Shown piece by piece: positions 32,407 to 40,832 of a stretch of DNA of 50,291 nt. Source of the DNA: Paludibacteraceae bacterium (GTDB lineage Bacteria > Bacteroidota > Bacteroidia > Bacteroidales > Paludibacteraceae); the NCBI GenBank assembly GCA_017962085.1, contig JAGCWA010000015.1, forward strand, positions 1 through 50,291, read 5' to 3'. Position 1 is the stretch's first letter; every line of letters starts with the position of its first letter. The notes under the pieces are model-generated. The model did not search any database. It saw only the letters and a program-made list of their open reading frames with translations, and was not told where the DNA came from. The translations under genes and the position numbers were made by a program.

Positions 32407-33252
32407 ATGAACGACAAGAACGAAATCATATTATACCAGCCTGATGAAACGGTAAAGCTGGAAGTGAGGATGAGCGAAGAAACGGTTTGGCTCACGCAAC
32501 AACAAATCGCATTGTTATTCGATTGCTCAATTGACAATATTGGATTACATCTGAAAAACATTTTCCGGGAACAAGAGTTAGACAAAAGCTCAACTACCGA
32601 GGAAATCTCGGTAGTTCGAAAAGAGGGCAATCGGATGGTGAAACGCAATGTAACCCACTACAATCTAGATGCCATTTTATCAGTTGGTTATAGGGTTAGT
32701 TCTCGCAATGCCACCAAGTTCCGTCAGTGGGCGAACCGAGTGCTGAAAGAGTACCTGTTAAAAGGATACTCCGCCAACCAAAGGATTGAAAGACTGGAAC
32801 ACCGAATGACGGAGGCGGAAGACAAGATAGACTTCTTTGTGCGCACAGCCCTGCCTCCCGTCGAAGGAATATTCTACGACGGTAACATGCTCGAGCCTTT
32901 CGCCTTCGTCAACAAACTGATACGTTCGGCTCGGGAGCGCATTGTCCTGATTGACAACTATGTGGACGAGACCGTGCTGATACGCTTGGCGGAACGGGAG
33001 GAGAATGTCCAGGCTAAGATCTACACGCAACGCACCTCCCCCTCCTTCAACGTGGCCTTGGCGCAACACAACAACCAATATGCGCCAATCGATTTGAGCA
33101 TCTTCACCCAATCGCACGACCGCTTCCTGATAATCGACCAAGAGGTCTACCACATCGGTGCCTCCATCAAGGACCTTGGAAAGAAATGGTTCGCCTTCTG
33201 CAAGATGAAGCTGCAGGCTGACGAAATCATGGAGAGACTATCACAGATATAA
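32407..33252 (+). CDS. RhuM-type protein 2 with PLD-like C-terminal domain
   Basis: The 281-residue protein has a RhuM-like N-terminal domain (ETVWLTQQQIALLF; NLDAILSVGYRVSSRNATKFRQWA), a coiled linker near 130-145 and a C-terminal domain with SHDRFLIIDQEVYHIGASIKDLGKKWFAF near 235-265, resembling the HxK-x4-D half-site of phospholipase D-like proteins. RhuM and ORF6N-type proteins are common near mobile elements and restriction loci, and are thought to bind DNA. The residues from about 105 to 281 are almost identical to those of copy 3, while residues about 45-100 differ strongly. It follows copy 1 by 11 bases and precedes copy 3 by 21. Confidence 0.8.
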   Translation: MNDKNEIILYQPDETVKLEVRMSEETVWLTQQQIALLFDCSIDNIGLHLKNIFREQELDKSSTTEEISVVRKEGNRMVKRNVTHYNLDAILSVGYRVSSRNATKFRQWANRVLKEYLLKGYSANQRIERLEHRMTEAEDKIDFFVRTALPPVEGIFYDGNMLEPFAFVNKLIRSARERIVLIDNYVDETVLIRLAEREENVQAKIYTQRTSPSFNVALAQHNNQYAPIDLSIFTQSHDRFLIIDQEVYHIGASIKDLGKKWFAFCKMKLQADEIMERLSQI

Positions 33253-33273
33253 ATAAAAACTAAATAAAAATCC

Positions 33274-34119
33274 ATGAACGACAAGAACGAAATCATATTA
33301 TACCAGCCTGATGAAACGGTAAAGTTGGAAGTAAGGATGGAAGATGATACCGTATGGCTCACGCAACAACAAATGGCAGATTTGTTTGAAACAACGCCAC
33401 AAAACATCACAACTCATATACGCAACCTATACAACGAAGGCGAATTGGACATAAATCCAACTTGTAAGGATTCCTTACAAGTTCGAATGGAAGGCAACCG
33501 AAAAATCAAGAGGGTTCAGAAATACTACAATCTTGATGTTATAATATCTGTAGGTTATAGAGTAAAATCCCTACGGGGCACACAATTCCGTCAGTGGGCG
33601 AACCGAGTGCTGAAAGAGTACCTGTTAAAAGGATACTCCGCCAACCATAGGATTGAAAGATTGGAACACCGAATGACGGAGGCGGAAGACAAAATAGACT
33701 TCTTTGTGCGCACAGCCCTGCCTCCCGTCGAAGGAATCTTCTATGACGGCAACATGCTTGAGCCTTTCGCATTCGTCAACAAACTGATACGATCGGCACG
33801 GGAGCGCATTGTCCTGATTGACAACTATGTGGACGAGACCGTGCTGCTACGCTTGGCGGAACGGGAGGAGAATGTTCGGGCTAAGATCTACACGCAACGC
33901 ACCTCCCCCTCCTTCAATGTAGCCTTGGCGCAACACAACAACCAATACGCACCGATCGATTTGAGCATCTTCACCCAATCGCACGACCGTTTCCTGATAA
34001 TCGACCAAGAGGTCTACCACATCGGCGCCTCCATCAAGGACCTCGGGAAGAAATGGTTCGCCTTCTGCAAGATGAAGCTGCAGGCTGACGAAATCATGGA
34101 GAGGCTATCGCAGATATAA
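33274..34119 (+). CDS. RhuM-type protein 3 with PLD-like C-terminal domain
   Basis: This 281-residue paralogue of protein 2 has the same constant ends. The variable middle (residues about 28-100: EDDTVWLTQQQMADLFETTP, then NLYNEGELDINPTCKDSLQV) differs from both other copies and is closer to canonical RhuM (YNLDVIISVGYRVKSLRGTQFRQWA). The C-terminal PLD-like domain differs from that of copy 2 in only a few residues. The high identity of the downstream half is also visible at the DNA level, consistent with recent duplication or gene conversion. No terminator is obvious before the convergent TIR-MORN gene, which ends 39 bases downstream. Confidence 0.8.
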   Translation: MNDKNEIILYQPDETVKLEVRMEDDTVWLTQQQMADLFETTPQNITTHIRNLYNEGELDINPTCKDSLQVRMEGNRKIKRVQKYYNLDVIISVGYRVKSLRGTQFRQWANRVLKEYLLKGYSANHRIERLEHRMTEAEDKIDFFVRTALPPVEGIFYDGNMLEPFAFVNKLIRSARERIVLIDNYVDETVLLRLAEREENVRAKIYTQRTSPSFNVALAQHNNQYAPIDLSIFTQSHDRFLIIDQEVYHIGASIKDLGKKWFAFCKMKLQADEIMERLSQI

Positions 34120-34158
34120 ATAACAACTAAATAGATATATGAATTATAAAATAGAAAA

Positions 34159-35349
34159 TCATTCCTTTTTCAGCAAATCTTCGAAAGGACCCACCTTACG
34201 CATACCGTCAGGGAAGGTATAGGTGCCATCCCCCACGGTTTTCCCCTCAAAGAAGAGACCTTGGAAGACGGTCCCATCGGGCCATGTATAGCGTCCCAGA
34301 CCCGTACGCTTGTCTTGTTTCCACTCCCCCTCGTAGATGGCGCCATTGGGCCAAACGAGTCGGCCATATCCGTGACGGCGGCCATCCATCCAATCCCCCT
34401 CATAGGAGGAACCATCGGGCCAATTGATCTTACCCTTCCCCATCATCTTACCATCGAGGAAACCACCCTTATAGCGTGAGCCATCGGGCCAGGTATATTC
34501 ACCTTGTCCTGTGAGTTTGCCATCCACCCACTCCCCCACATACTGGGCACCGTTCGTCCAGAGCATCCGCACCCTACCGGTCAGACGGTCATATTCGACA
34601 TCGCCCTGACAGGTATAGTCCGAGGTATTCTCCTGCATCTCACCCGTGAAGTGGCCATTCTGCATGACGCCTCGCCTGAATCCGCGATGGTTCACCTCCT
34701 CGAACGGATAGCCGATACTATCCGCCAAAGCGTTGAGATCGAGGTCCACCCCGTGCGTCTCAGGCGTGATTTCCACCATGCGGGACAACGTGTAGCGATT
34801 GTACTTGTCCGACCGGCAGACGACCTCGTAAGTGCCAGGCAGGAAGACGACGTCATATATAAACTCCGCCCCTGGAGAACAGCCGGAGAGAACCTCCCGA
34901 CCATTGATGAGCAGGGAGAAAGGCTCGACGAAATAAGCGTTGATACGGAACGGAACAGTAAGTCCAAGCGCATTATAAACAGGCATCGGCTTACCCAAGA
35001 AGGTGATCGCCACACGCAGGAAGTGCTCCTTGCTTTCCAATTCATACCACGAGAAGGCATCCGCATCAGGCAGGAAGATGTTCTTCAGCGAGGAGGTCCA
35101 CTTCACGATAAGGATACGTTTATTGTAGTCGGACGCCAGCTTATACTCCCTACCCTCCTCGCTCTTGGAAGAGGACAAAGCGGTATTCCGCGTGACGACC
35201 GCCACCACAAGCCTTGCCCGTTCCATCTCGGTCTCGTCACAGTTCGGAGAAAGGCACACCGACACGGGAGATAGGAACCCCTCCAACTCCTCCTTGAACT
35301 GCTTCGCCACAGCCAAGTCCGCACGGGCATAACACACATAAACATCCAT
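34159..35349 (-). CDS. TIR domain protein with MORN repeats
   Basis: From the ATG at 35349 the product is 396 residues. Residues about 1-130 form a TIR domain (MDVYVCYARADLAVAKQF at the start; SEEGREYKLASDYNKRI, where the Glu aligns with the catalytic Glu of TIR NADases). A beta-rich PEGA-like middle follows (SLLINGREVL ... FLPGTYEVVCRSDKYNRY), then at least six MORN repeats of about 23 residues from near 255 to the end (YVGEWVDGKLTGQGEYTWPDG and similar). MORN repeats often bind lipid or act as scaffolds. An NAD-cleaving effector placed at the membrane is a plausible reading. It is the last gene of the long minus-strand locus. Confidence 0.8.
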   Translation of the reverse strand: MDVYVCYARADLAVAKQFKEELEGFLSPVSVCLSPNCDETEMERARLVVAVVTRNTALSSSKSEEGREYKLASDYNKRILIVKWTSSLKNIFLPDADAFSWYELESKEHFLRVAITFLGKPMPVYNALGLTVPFRINAYFVEPFSLLINGREVLSGCSPGAEFIYDVVFLPGTYEVVCRSDKYNRYTLSRMVEITPETHGVDLDLNALADSIGYPFEEVNHRGFRRGVMQNGHFTGEMQENTSDYTCQGDVEYDRLTGRVRMLWTNGAQYVGEWVDGKLTGQGEYTWPDGSRYKGGFLDGKMMGKGKINWPDGSSYEGDWMDGRRHGYGRLVWPNGAIYEGEWKQDKRTGLGRYTWPDGTVFQGLFFEGKTVGDGTYTFPDGMRKVGPFEDLLKKE

Positions 35350-35412
35350 CGTGGCAACGTTATGAAAAACAACTTCCGTCCATCTCACGCAAGGGCATTA
35401 GCCTTGGGGATT

Positions 35413-37017
35413 CTATCCCACCACACGGCCATACAAATACAACGCATAGACAATGCCCAGCACAATCAAAACGAATATAAAAAAGAGCGAAACGACAGTA
35501 CGCACCAAAGAGCTGACAGGGAAACCCGCCAACCCGGCATTGACGGACAGACGGTCCAGCATCTGATCAACAGGGTGCACCACTTCATCCCGCATAACCT
35601 CATCATCATTAGATTGGGACAAACGCTCCGGGCTCATGTCGCCCAAAGTGTTCAACAAGGATCCCTTCCTTGCCAAAAAGTTATAATTTTCAGTATAAGG
35701 CGCCTGCCTATAGTTCCAATAATCGATCCTAAACCTTGACGTCTTCGACCAATACATATTCTTCAGAGCCTGGATGACCCAATAGCCTCCACAAGTGATC
35801 AACAGCCCCACAAAGCCACCCACAGCCAATCCTCGGAAGAAAGGGAGATGGAGGTGTTCGTAAAAGAGCATGTCCAAGAACTTGACCAGAAGGGCCGCGG
35901 CGATATAAAACACAAGATATTTATTCAAAGAGACACTCCCCCGCAGAATAAGCGAGACAAAAACGGTGATTGCCACAAGAGAGATCAGGAACGGAATGGA
36001 CGTCATGGAAGAATGCAGAAAGACAATCATAGGCAGCGCCAACAACGAAAGCAGGCCAAAGAGTCCGTCCGCGGAGGAAAGCTCGTCGAAGGGTGACAGC
36101 ACACCGACCAATGCAAAGAGAGCCGCCACGCAAAGGGCCACCTTAAGCAACATAGGGCTTGACCATACTATATTTTTCGGACGACTGAGGATGTCCCACT
36201 TCCGCTCATTTATCTCCTTAATCGTCCGGGAGAGTTCAGCACTACACTTCTCGATTTTCTGTTGGTAATTACGCTTCGTCTCGGCGCATTTATGGGCATA
36301 GGAGAGGAATTGATCCGTCTTTGCCGAAAGGTCATTCTTAAAGTGCTGATGATCAGAATCATTTTTCACCGAGAAAGGCATTTCCATCGACACTCGCTTA
36401 GGGTAATTGGTGGAGTATAAGCAATACATATAATCCCCCCTCCGCAAGCGAAGCGTGATGTCCGCAGAGGATTGCATCCTATCCACAATCTTTTTCCAAT
36501 CGTTCCGACCCTCCTTCCGGTAGAGCCTGAAATAGGCATACGGACACTTAGCAGGGTCCGTGTAGTTGGAGAACGTCACACGCGCCCCCACAAGGTCTCC
36601 TTCGAGGGTTTCCAATCCGCATGCGCCTCGCATGTGGGCCAGGAAGGCCGCTCGGCTGTTCATATCCAGCCAAGCGAAGATATCCGTCCGCAGGGACCAC
36701 TCGTCCTGCACCCACGATTGTCGGTTGAAGAATCCACCCTTATGGTACCCCACGCAGACAATGTTCTTATTGAGGTCATGCGCCAGCTTCACGCACTGGC
36801 AGCAGAGCGCATCCCTGCGGGAATGGTCGGAAGCCAACACCAACACAAGGTCGGCGTTCTCCATCAGCCGATCATAATCCAGATCTGCCTCGGAAGGATT
36901 GTCGAAATAGCGCTCGAAGGAGATACCCTCCTCCTCCATTGTCTGCGCCATCTCGCTAATGACCGACACATCCTCAGGGGAATAGATACTAAATATTTTT
37001 ATCTGACGTTTATCCAT
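35413..37017 (-). CDS. TIR-like membrane protein
   Basis: Starting at the ATG at 37017 the product is 534 residues. An earlier in-frame start at 37047 is a TTG overlapping the upstream gene's stop. Residues about 1-135 resemble TIR (IKIFSIYSPEDVSVISEM; LVLVLASDHSRRDALC). In the segment CQCVKLAHDLNKNI a Cys takes the place of the catalytic Glu found in the neighbouring TIR-MORN protein, so this TIR is probably a non-enzymatic adaptor. A beta-rich domain and a coiled coil (about 230-270) follow, then about six membrane helices between 285 and 415 and another at the C-terminus. It probably anchors the system in the inner membrane. Confidence 0.7.
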   Translation of the reverse strand: MDKRQIKIFSIYSPEDVSVISEMAQTMEEEGISFERYFDNPSEADLDYDRLMENADLVLVLASDHSRRDALCCQCVKLAHDLNKNIVCVGYHKGGFFNRQSWVQDEWSLRTDIFAWLDMNSRAAFLAHMRGACGLETLEGDLVGARVTFSNYTDPAKCPYAYFRLYRKEGRNDWKKIVDRMQSSADITLRLRRGDYMYCLYSTNYPKRVSMEMPFSVKNDSDHQHFKNDLSAKTDQFLSYAHKCAETKRNYQQKIEKCSAELSRTIKEINERKWDILSRPKNIVWSSPMLLKVALCVAALFALVGVLSPFDELSSADGLFGLLSLLALPMIVFLHSSMTSIPFLISLVAITVFVSLILRGSVSLNKYLVFYIAAALLVKFLDMLFYEHLHLPFFRGLAVGGFVGLLITCGGYWVIQALKNMYWSKTSRFRIDYWNYRQAPYTENYNFLARKGSLLNTLGDMSPERLSQSNDDEVMRDEVVHPVDQMLDRLSVNAGLAGFPVSSLVRTVVSLFFIFVLIVLGIVYALYLYGRVVG

Positions 37018-37043
37018 CACTTCAATCGATTCATTAGGAAGCC

Positions 37044-39446
37044 TCAACCTCTATGGAACAGTTTCTTGGCGAACCCTACGATGGCCTGTTTCCGCTTGTA
37101 GGAATGGTATTGGTCGCCGTAACACTCCTCGAAGAACTTATCAGCCTCCGCCTCCGACCCCACATTGATCTTCTTGTCCGCCGCCATCTGCATGGCCGTT
37201 TTGACATCCACACCATTCTTGAGAAGGATTTTCTGCAGGAAGTTCCGCTTATCCTTGAGTTCCTTCACGGAGGCGACACGCGCGAGCATATCGTCCAAGT
37301 TCATACCCAATAGCTCTCCGAAAAGATCCACCATCATGGAGGTATGCTCCTTCTTCGTGAGGGATATCAGTCTATCCAGCAAACGTTCCAAGGACGACTT
37401 GGCCCTGAGCGAACCTGCCAGGCGGGTAACCTCCTCACAATTCTTTTCCGTGACCTCCTTCTCCTCTCCGCAAAGCAGAATGTAGAGTGTCCGCCAGTCC
37501 TTCGTGACGGAGTCCGAATAGAAGCCTAACACGTTATCCTTCAGGCATTCAGACTGTTTCACAGCCTCCTGTTCATTCTCCCGCACCTGTTTTTCCAACT
37601 CGGACAGCAAAGCAGGGAAGAGTTTTTTCTCCGTATTAAAACCCTCCTCCATCAATGATTTCAAGCGCTTATTCCCCTCCGCAACTTGTTTCAACCAAGG
37701 CAACGCCTCCGACAGAGGAAGTGATAATCCATTCGATGTCAATTGCTTATAGAATAGCGGAGCAAATTTGTCATTCGACAATTGCGCGCTGAAACAATCC
37801 GTGAAGTCAGAGGATAGTTTCGTCAGCTCGCCTTCCGCAAGGTAACTGGTCAGAAGCTTCCAATAGGATTCCACCTTATCAGGCTCCTGTCCCATTGTTG
37901 ACTTCAGCGCCTCTGCTAACGTATATTTTTCATTATCAGCATATAATCCTTTCAGCACGCTCAATATGGCCTCCGTATCCAGACCACAGTCCACCATTCT
38001 GCGCACCACTTTCACACGCGCGTCACCCTTCAGTTCATCCTCCTGATAGAAGAAACGATAGAGATCCTTCCAATAGACCTTCATACGAGGATCATCCAGG
38101 AAAGCGTTCTTCTTCGCCAAGACGCCACGGTCCAAATACTTCGTCCATGTGGACAATCCTCCGTCCACCTGGTTCGCCGAAGCAACGAACGACTCCACGG
38201 AAGAGAAGGCGATTTGGGTGAAGTGGGGCTTATATTTCTCCGCGATGGAAGAGAGATCGATCTGCTTCTTCCGCATATCCTCCAAGAAATTGATGCTTAG
38301 GGCGACCTCCCGCTCATCGGAGGCACTGGCCATCTTCGCATCGGTAAGAGAGAAGAGCGGTTCCCTGTATTTCTCCTCCTTGGAGATATAATTCGCCAAG
38401 ACAGCCACCAGCTCGTCATTGCCTTTCAACGCATTCAGGGAGAAAGCCTCAGGCGTCACGCAGTATTGGTAGAAAGCGGTGTTAGTCTCCTTGCTCTTAT
38501 CCATGACGCTAAAGTAGGCGCCACTCAGCATCCACCGCACGCAATTGAAGACAGCCTCCCTATCTCCCGCCGACAAGTCCTGCTCCAGGCTCTTCCCAAA
38601 TAGCTGATACTCATCCGTTTCCGTCCATTCCGAAGCGGTATTGAAGCATACCGACAGGTTTTTGCTCAACGAATAATCGTAGAACTCATTCACCCAAACG
38701 ATAGGCGTATGCTTAGGCAATCCCTCCTCCTGGTAATTGGAGACGAAGCCGAAGTCATCGATCAGGTCATCAGGCAACAGGCGGTAGAGATCCGCCATCA
38801 ACGGAGCCGCCTCTTTCCACGGAGACTTGACCGCCAGCACCTTATGGAGCCTCTGCGCCTCCACCAGAGCGAACAGTATCTTCACCGCCATAGGAGAGAT
38901 CGGGGCAAGGGAAGACGCCACGAAAGGTTTCCCCTCCGCAGGCAAAAGCGGTTGCGAGCCCAATGACAAGCTCTTCATCTCCTCGTTGGACTCCTTAGGC
39001 GAAGGGTCTTGCGGAACGAACCGGTTCGAGCCCTGCGCTGGGTTTTCATAAAGGATCTGGAAAACATCGGACGAAGGCTGTTCTTCGAAGAGATAACAGT
39101 CCGTCACGTAGTTGCCCATGCGACCAGGCACATATTTCATGTAGAACGTGTAGTCGAAACCCACCGGGATGGTACGTCCCAGCACGAAGATATGCTTTCC
39201 GCCCTCCACCGTCAATTTTCTGAAGAAGTATGACGTAGGATAAGACTTGATGCTCTCGGGCTCACTCTTGAGGGTCTGGGGCATGATTTGCTCGCAGTTA
39301 CCTTGTTGGTAGCCCAACAGTTCATTCTCCTGCAACGCATTCAAATAGGGCGTCGGGGTCCCTTCGGTATAGGTTCTGAAGCAGAAGCCTCGGCCCCCTT
39401 CAACCCCCTTCTCCGAAGAATTATATATCACATGGAAATATTTCAT
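37044..39446 (-). CDS. GAP1-like (GTPase-associated) protein
   Basis: The 800-residue protein starts with a beta-rich domain (MKYFHVIYNSSEKGVEGGRG ... FRTYTEGTPTPYLNAL ... ENELLGYQ) and is otherwise a long helical repeat-like protein. This layout, directly following a zinc-ribbon GTPase gene, fits the GTPase-associated protein 1 (GAP1) family described in bacterial conflict systems, though I cannot confirm the match without a profile search. A YDYSLSKNLSVCFNTASEW segment lies near residue 265. There is no signal peptide or membrane helix. It lies 53 bases after the GTPase gene and its stop almost touches the TIR-membrane gene. Confidence 0.55.
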   Translation of the reverse strand: MKYFHVIYNSSEKGVEGGRGFCFRTYTEGTPTPYLNALQENELLGYQQGNCEQIMPQTLKSEPESIKSYPTSYFFRKLTVEGGKHIFVLGRTIPVGFDYTFYMKYVPGRMGNYVTDCYLFEEQPSSDVFQILYENPAQGSNRFVPQDPSPKESNEEMKSLSLGSQPLLPAEGKPFVASSLAPISPMAVKILFALVEAQRLHKVLAVKSPWKEAAPLMADLYRLLPDDLIDDFGFVSNYQEEGLPKHTPIVWVNEFYDYSLSKNLSVCFNTASEWTETDEYQLFGKSLEQDLSAGDREAVFNCVRWMLSGAYFSVMDKSKETNTAFYQYCVTPEAFSLNALKGNDELVAVLANYISKEEKYREPLFSLTDAKMASASDEREVALSINFLEDMRKKQIDLSSIAEKYKPHFTQIAFSSVESFVASANQVDGGLSTWTKYLDRGVLAKKNAFLDDPRMKVYWKDLYRFFYQEDELKGDARVKVVRRMVDCGLDTEAILSVLKGLYADNEKYTLAEALKSTMGQEPDKVESYWKLLTSYLAEGELTKLSSDFTDCFSAQLSNDKFAPLFYKQLTSNGLSLPLSEALPWLKQVAEGNKRLKSLMEEGFNTEKKLFPALLSELEKQVRENEQEAVKQSECLKDNVLGFYSDSVTKDWRTLYILLCGEEKEVTEKNCEEVTRLAGSLRAKSSLERLLDRLISLTKKEHTSMMVDLFGELLGMNLDDMLARVASVKELKDKRNFLQKILLKNGVDVKTAMQMAADKKINVGSEAEADKFFEECYGDQYHSYKRKQAIVGFAKKLFHRG

Positions 39447-39499
39447 AACGACGACTCGAAAGATTAGAAATTAGCATTTAGCGATCAGTTTCCGGAGGC

Positions 39500-40747
39500 T
39501 CATTTAAAGAAACCGCCGATCTTATAGAGGACCCAAACGAGGGGATCCATCACCCGATAAGGCTGGATGACACCCTCCGCGTCTCCCTGCAACGAAGCGT
39601 TCTCGTCGGGCATGCAGCCGAAAGAGGAGACCCCGAAGAAACGGGCGTTCTCCCCCCACTTGGAGACGATATTGAAGCTATGCTCGCTGGCGTCCCATAT
39701 ATCCGCGTCATCCATATAGCTCTTGATGGCCTTGTGGGCATTCTCCATCTGCGGGAGGTTCAGTTGCCCTGTCTTGATGAAATCGCTATTGCGGGGCGAA
39801 CCATCCTCGTTCAGGAACATGGAGACATCGCAACCAAGGTCCTCGTGATGGTCGATGACCACATCAAACTTAGACATCACGAAGGCGAAAGGCTTATCCG
39901 ACAGGTTCTTGTCCCCTGTCTGGAAGTTGAACAAGGCGGTCAATGTCTCGTCGAAAGGCGTCGCCACATCATTATTGTCTATATCATTGGATTCCAACAC
40001 TTTCTGTATACGTTTGATCGACAACGTGTCCAGCACACAGATGACCGCCTTGGACTCACGCAGGTACTGCGCATTCTTGCGGATGGAGTCGGAGTCCTTG
40101 AAGTTCTCGCCCGCGGTATCGTAGAAGACCAAGTATACAGCCTTGCCCGTCGTGACACTCTCCAAGCGGAGAATCCAAGGGATCTCGTGCCGAGTGACGG
40201 CCGTCTTAGGCACAGGCATCTTCATGTCGAAGATCACCTCCCTCGCCTTCTCGTACTTGTAGGAGGTGAACTCCTCCTTCTTGCGACCAACCTGTTGGGG
40301 AATGATGGAGAGCCCCAATTTATTACCATACTTTTTCATCTGTTGGATCAGGGTGACGATGTAGTTGGTCTTTCCGCTGGCAGGTCCGCCGATGACGGAG
40401 ATGATCTCCGCCCCCTTCTCCACCATCTCCTTAGGCAACCAGTTGTTGCAGTGCGGGCAGACGAAACGTTGGGAGAGATAACCACACCCCGGACAGCTCT
40501 CCTGTTTAGGCTTATAGGGGAAGAGGAAAGAGAACATGCCCAATTTAGGCTTGAAGATCAGGTGCGTCTCCAAGTCATTTCCCCAGTGGTTAGAATATTT
40601 ATCGTTCAGCCGTTTCGCACAGACCAGTTCTCCCCGGCTATTCAAGCCATTATTCTCACATTCCACCTCGATCTCATTGTTGTCGAAGTGCCGATAGCAA
40701 TATGGACATAAAATCTTTTTCCCCATACCAATAATCCGATTATCCAT
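39500..40747 (-). CDS. Zinc-ribbon GTPase (double-GTPase type)
   Basis: The 415-residue product has two N-terminal zinc modules (CPYCYRHFDNNEIEVEC near 14-30; CPGCGYLSQRFVCPHC near 85-100) and a TRAFAC-like GTPase domain: P-loop GGPASGKTNY near residue 119, DTAGENF near 211, and MSKFDV near 293 in the place of NKxD. The last part (DENASLQGDAEGVIQPYRVMDPLVWVLYKIGGFF) is typical of the DO-GTPase2 group that accompanies GAP1 proteins. It is probably the regulatory switch of the locus, but biochemical function is inferred. It lies 85 bases after the small Hsp70-like gene and 53 bases before the GAP1-like gene. Confidence 0.7.
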   Translation of the reverse strand: MDNRIIGMGKKILCPYCYRHFDNNEIEVECENNGLNSRGELVCAKRLNDKYSNHWGNDLETHLIFKPKLGMFSFLFPYKPKQESCPGCGYLSQRFVCPHCNNWLPKEMVEKGAEIISVIGGPASGKTNYIVTLIQQMKKYGNKLGLSIIPQQVGRKKEEFTSYKYEKAREVIFDMKMPVPKTAVTRHEIPWILRLESVTTGKAVYLVFYDTAGENFKDSDSIRKNAQYLRESKAVICVLDTLSIKRIQKVLESNDIDNNDVATPFDETLTALFNFQTGDKNLSDKPFAFVMSKFDVVIDHHEDLGCDVSMFLNEDGSPRNSDFIKTGQLNLPQMENAHKAIKSYMDDADIWDASEHSFNIVSKWGENARFFGVSSFGCMPDENASLQGDAEGVIQPYRVMDPLVWVLYKIGGFFK

Positions 40748-40832
40748 GAAAAGAGGGGTCCGGACGGTTACCGCCCTGCCCTTCGTGTTTTTTTATTTTT
40801 GTAACGGTGAATTCCCGAACCCACCTGAAGCG

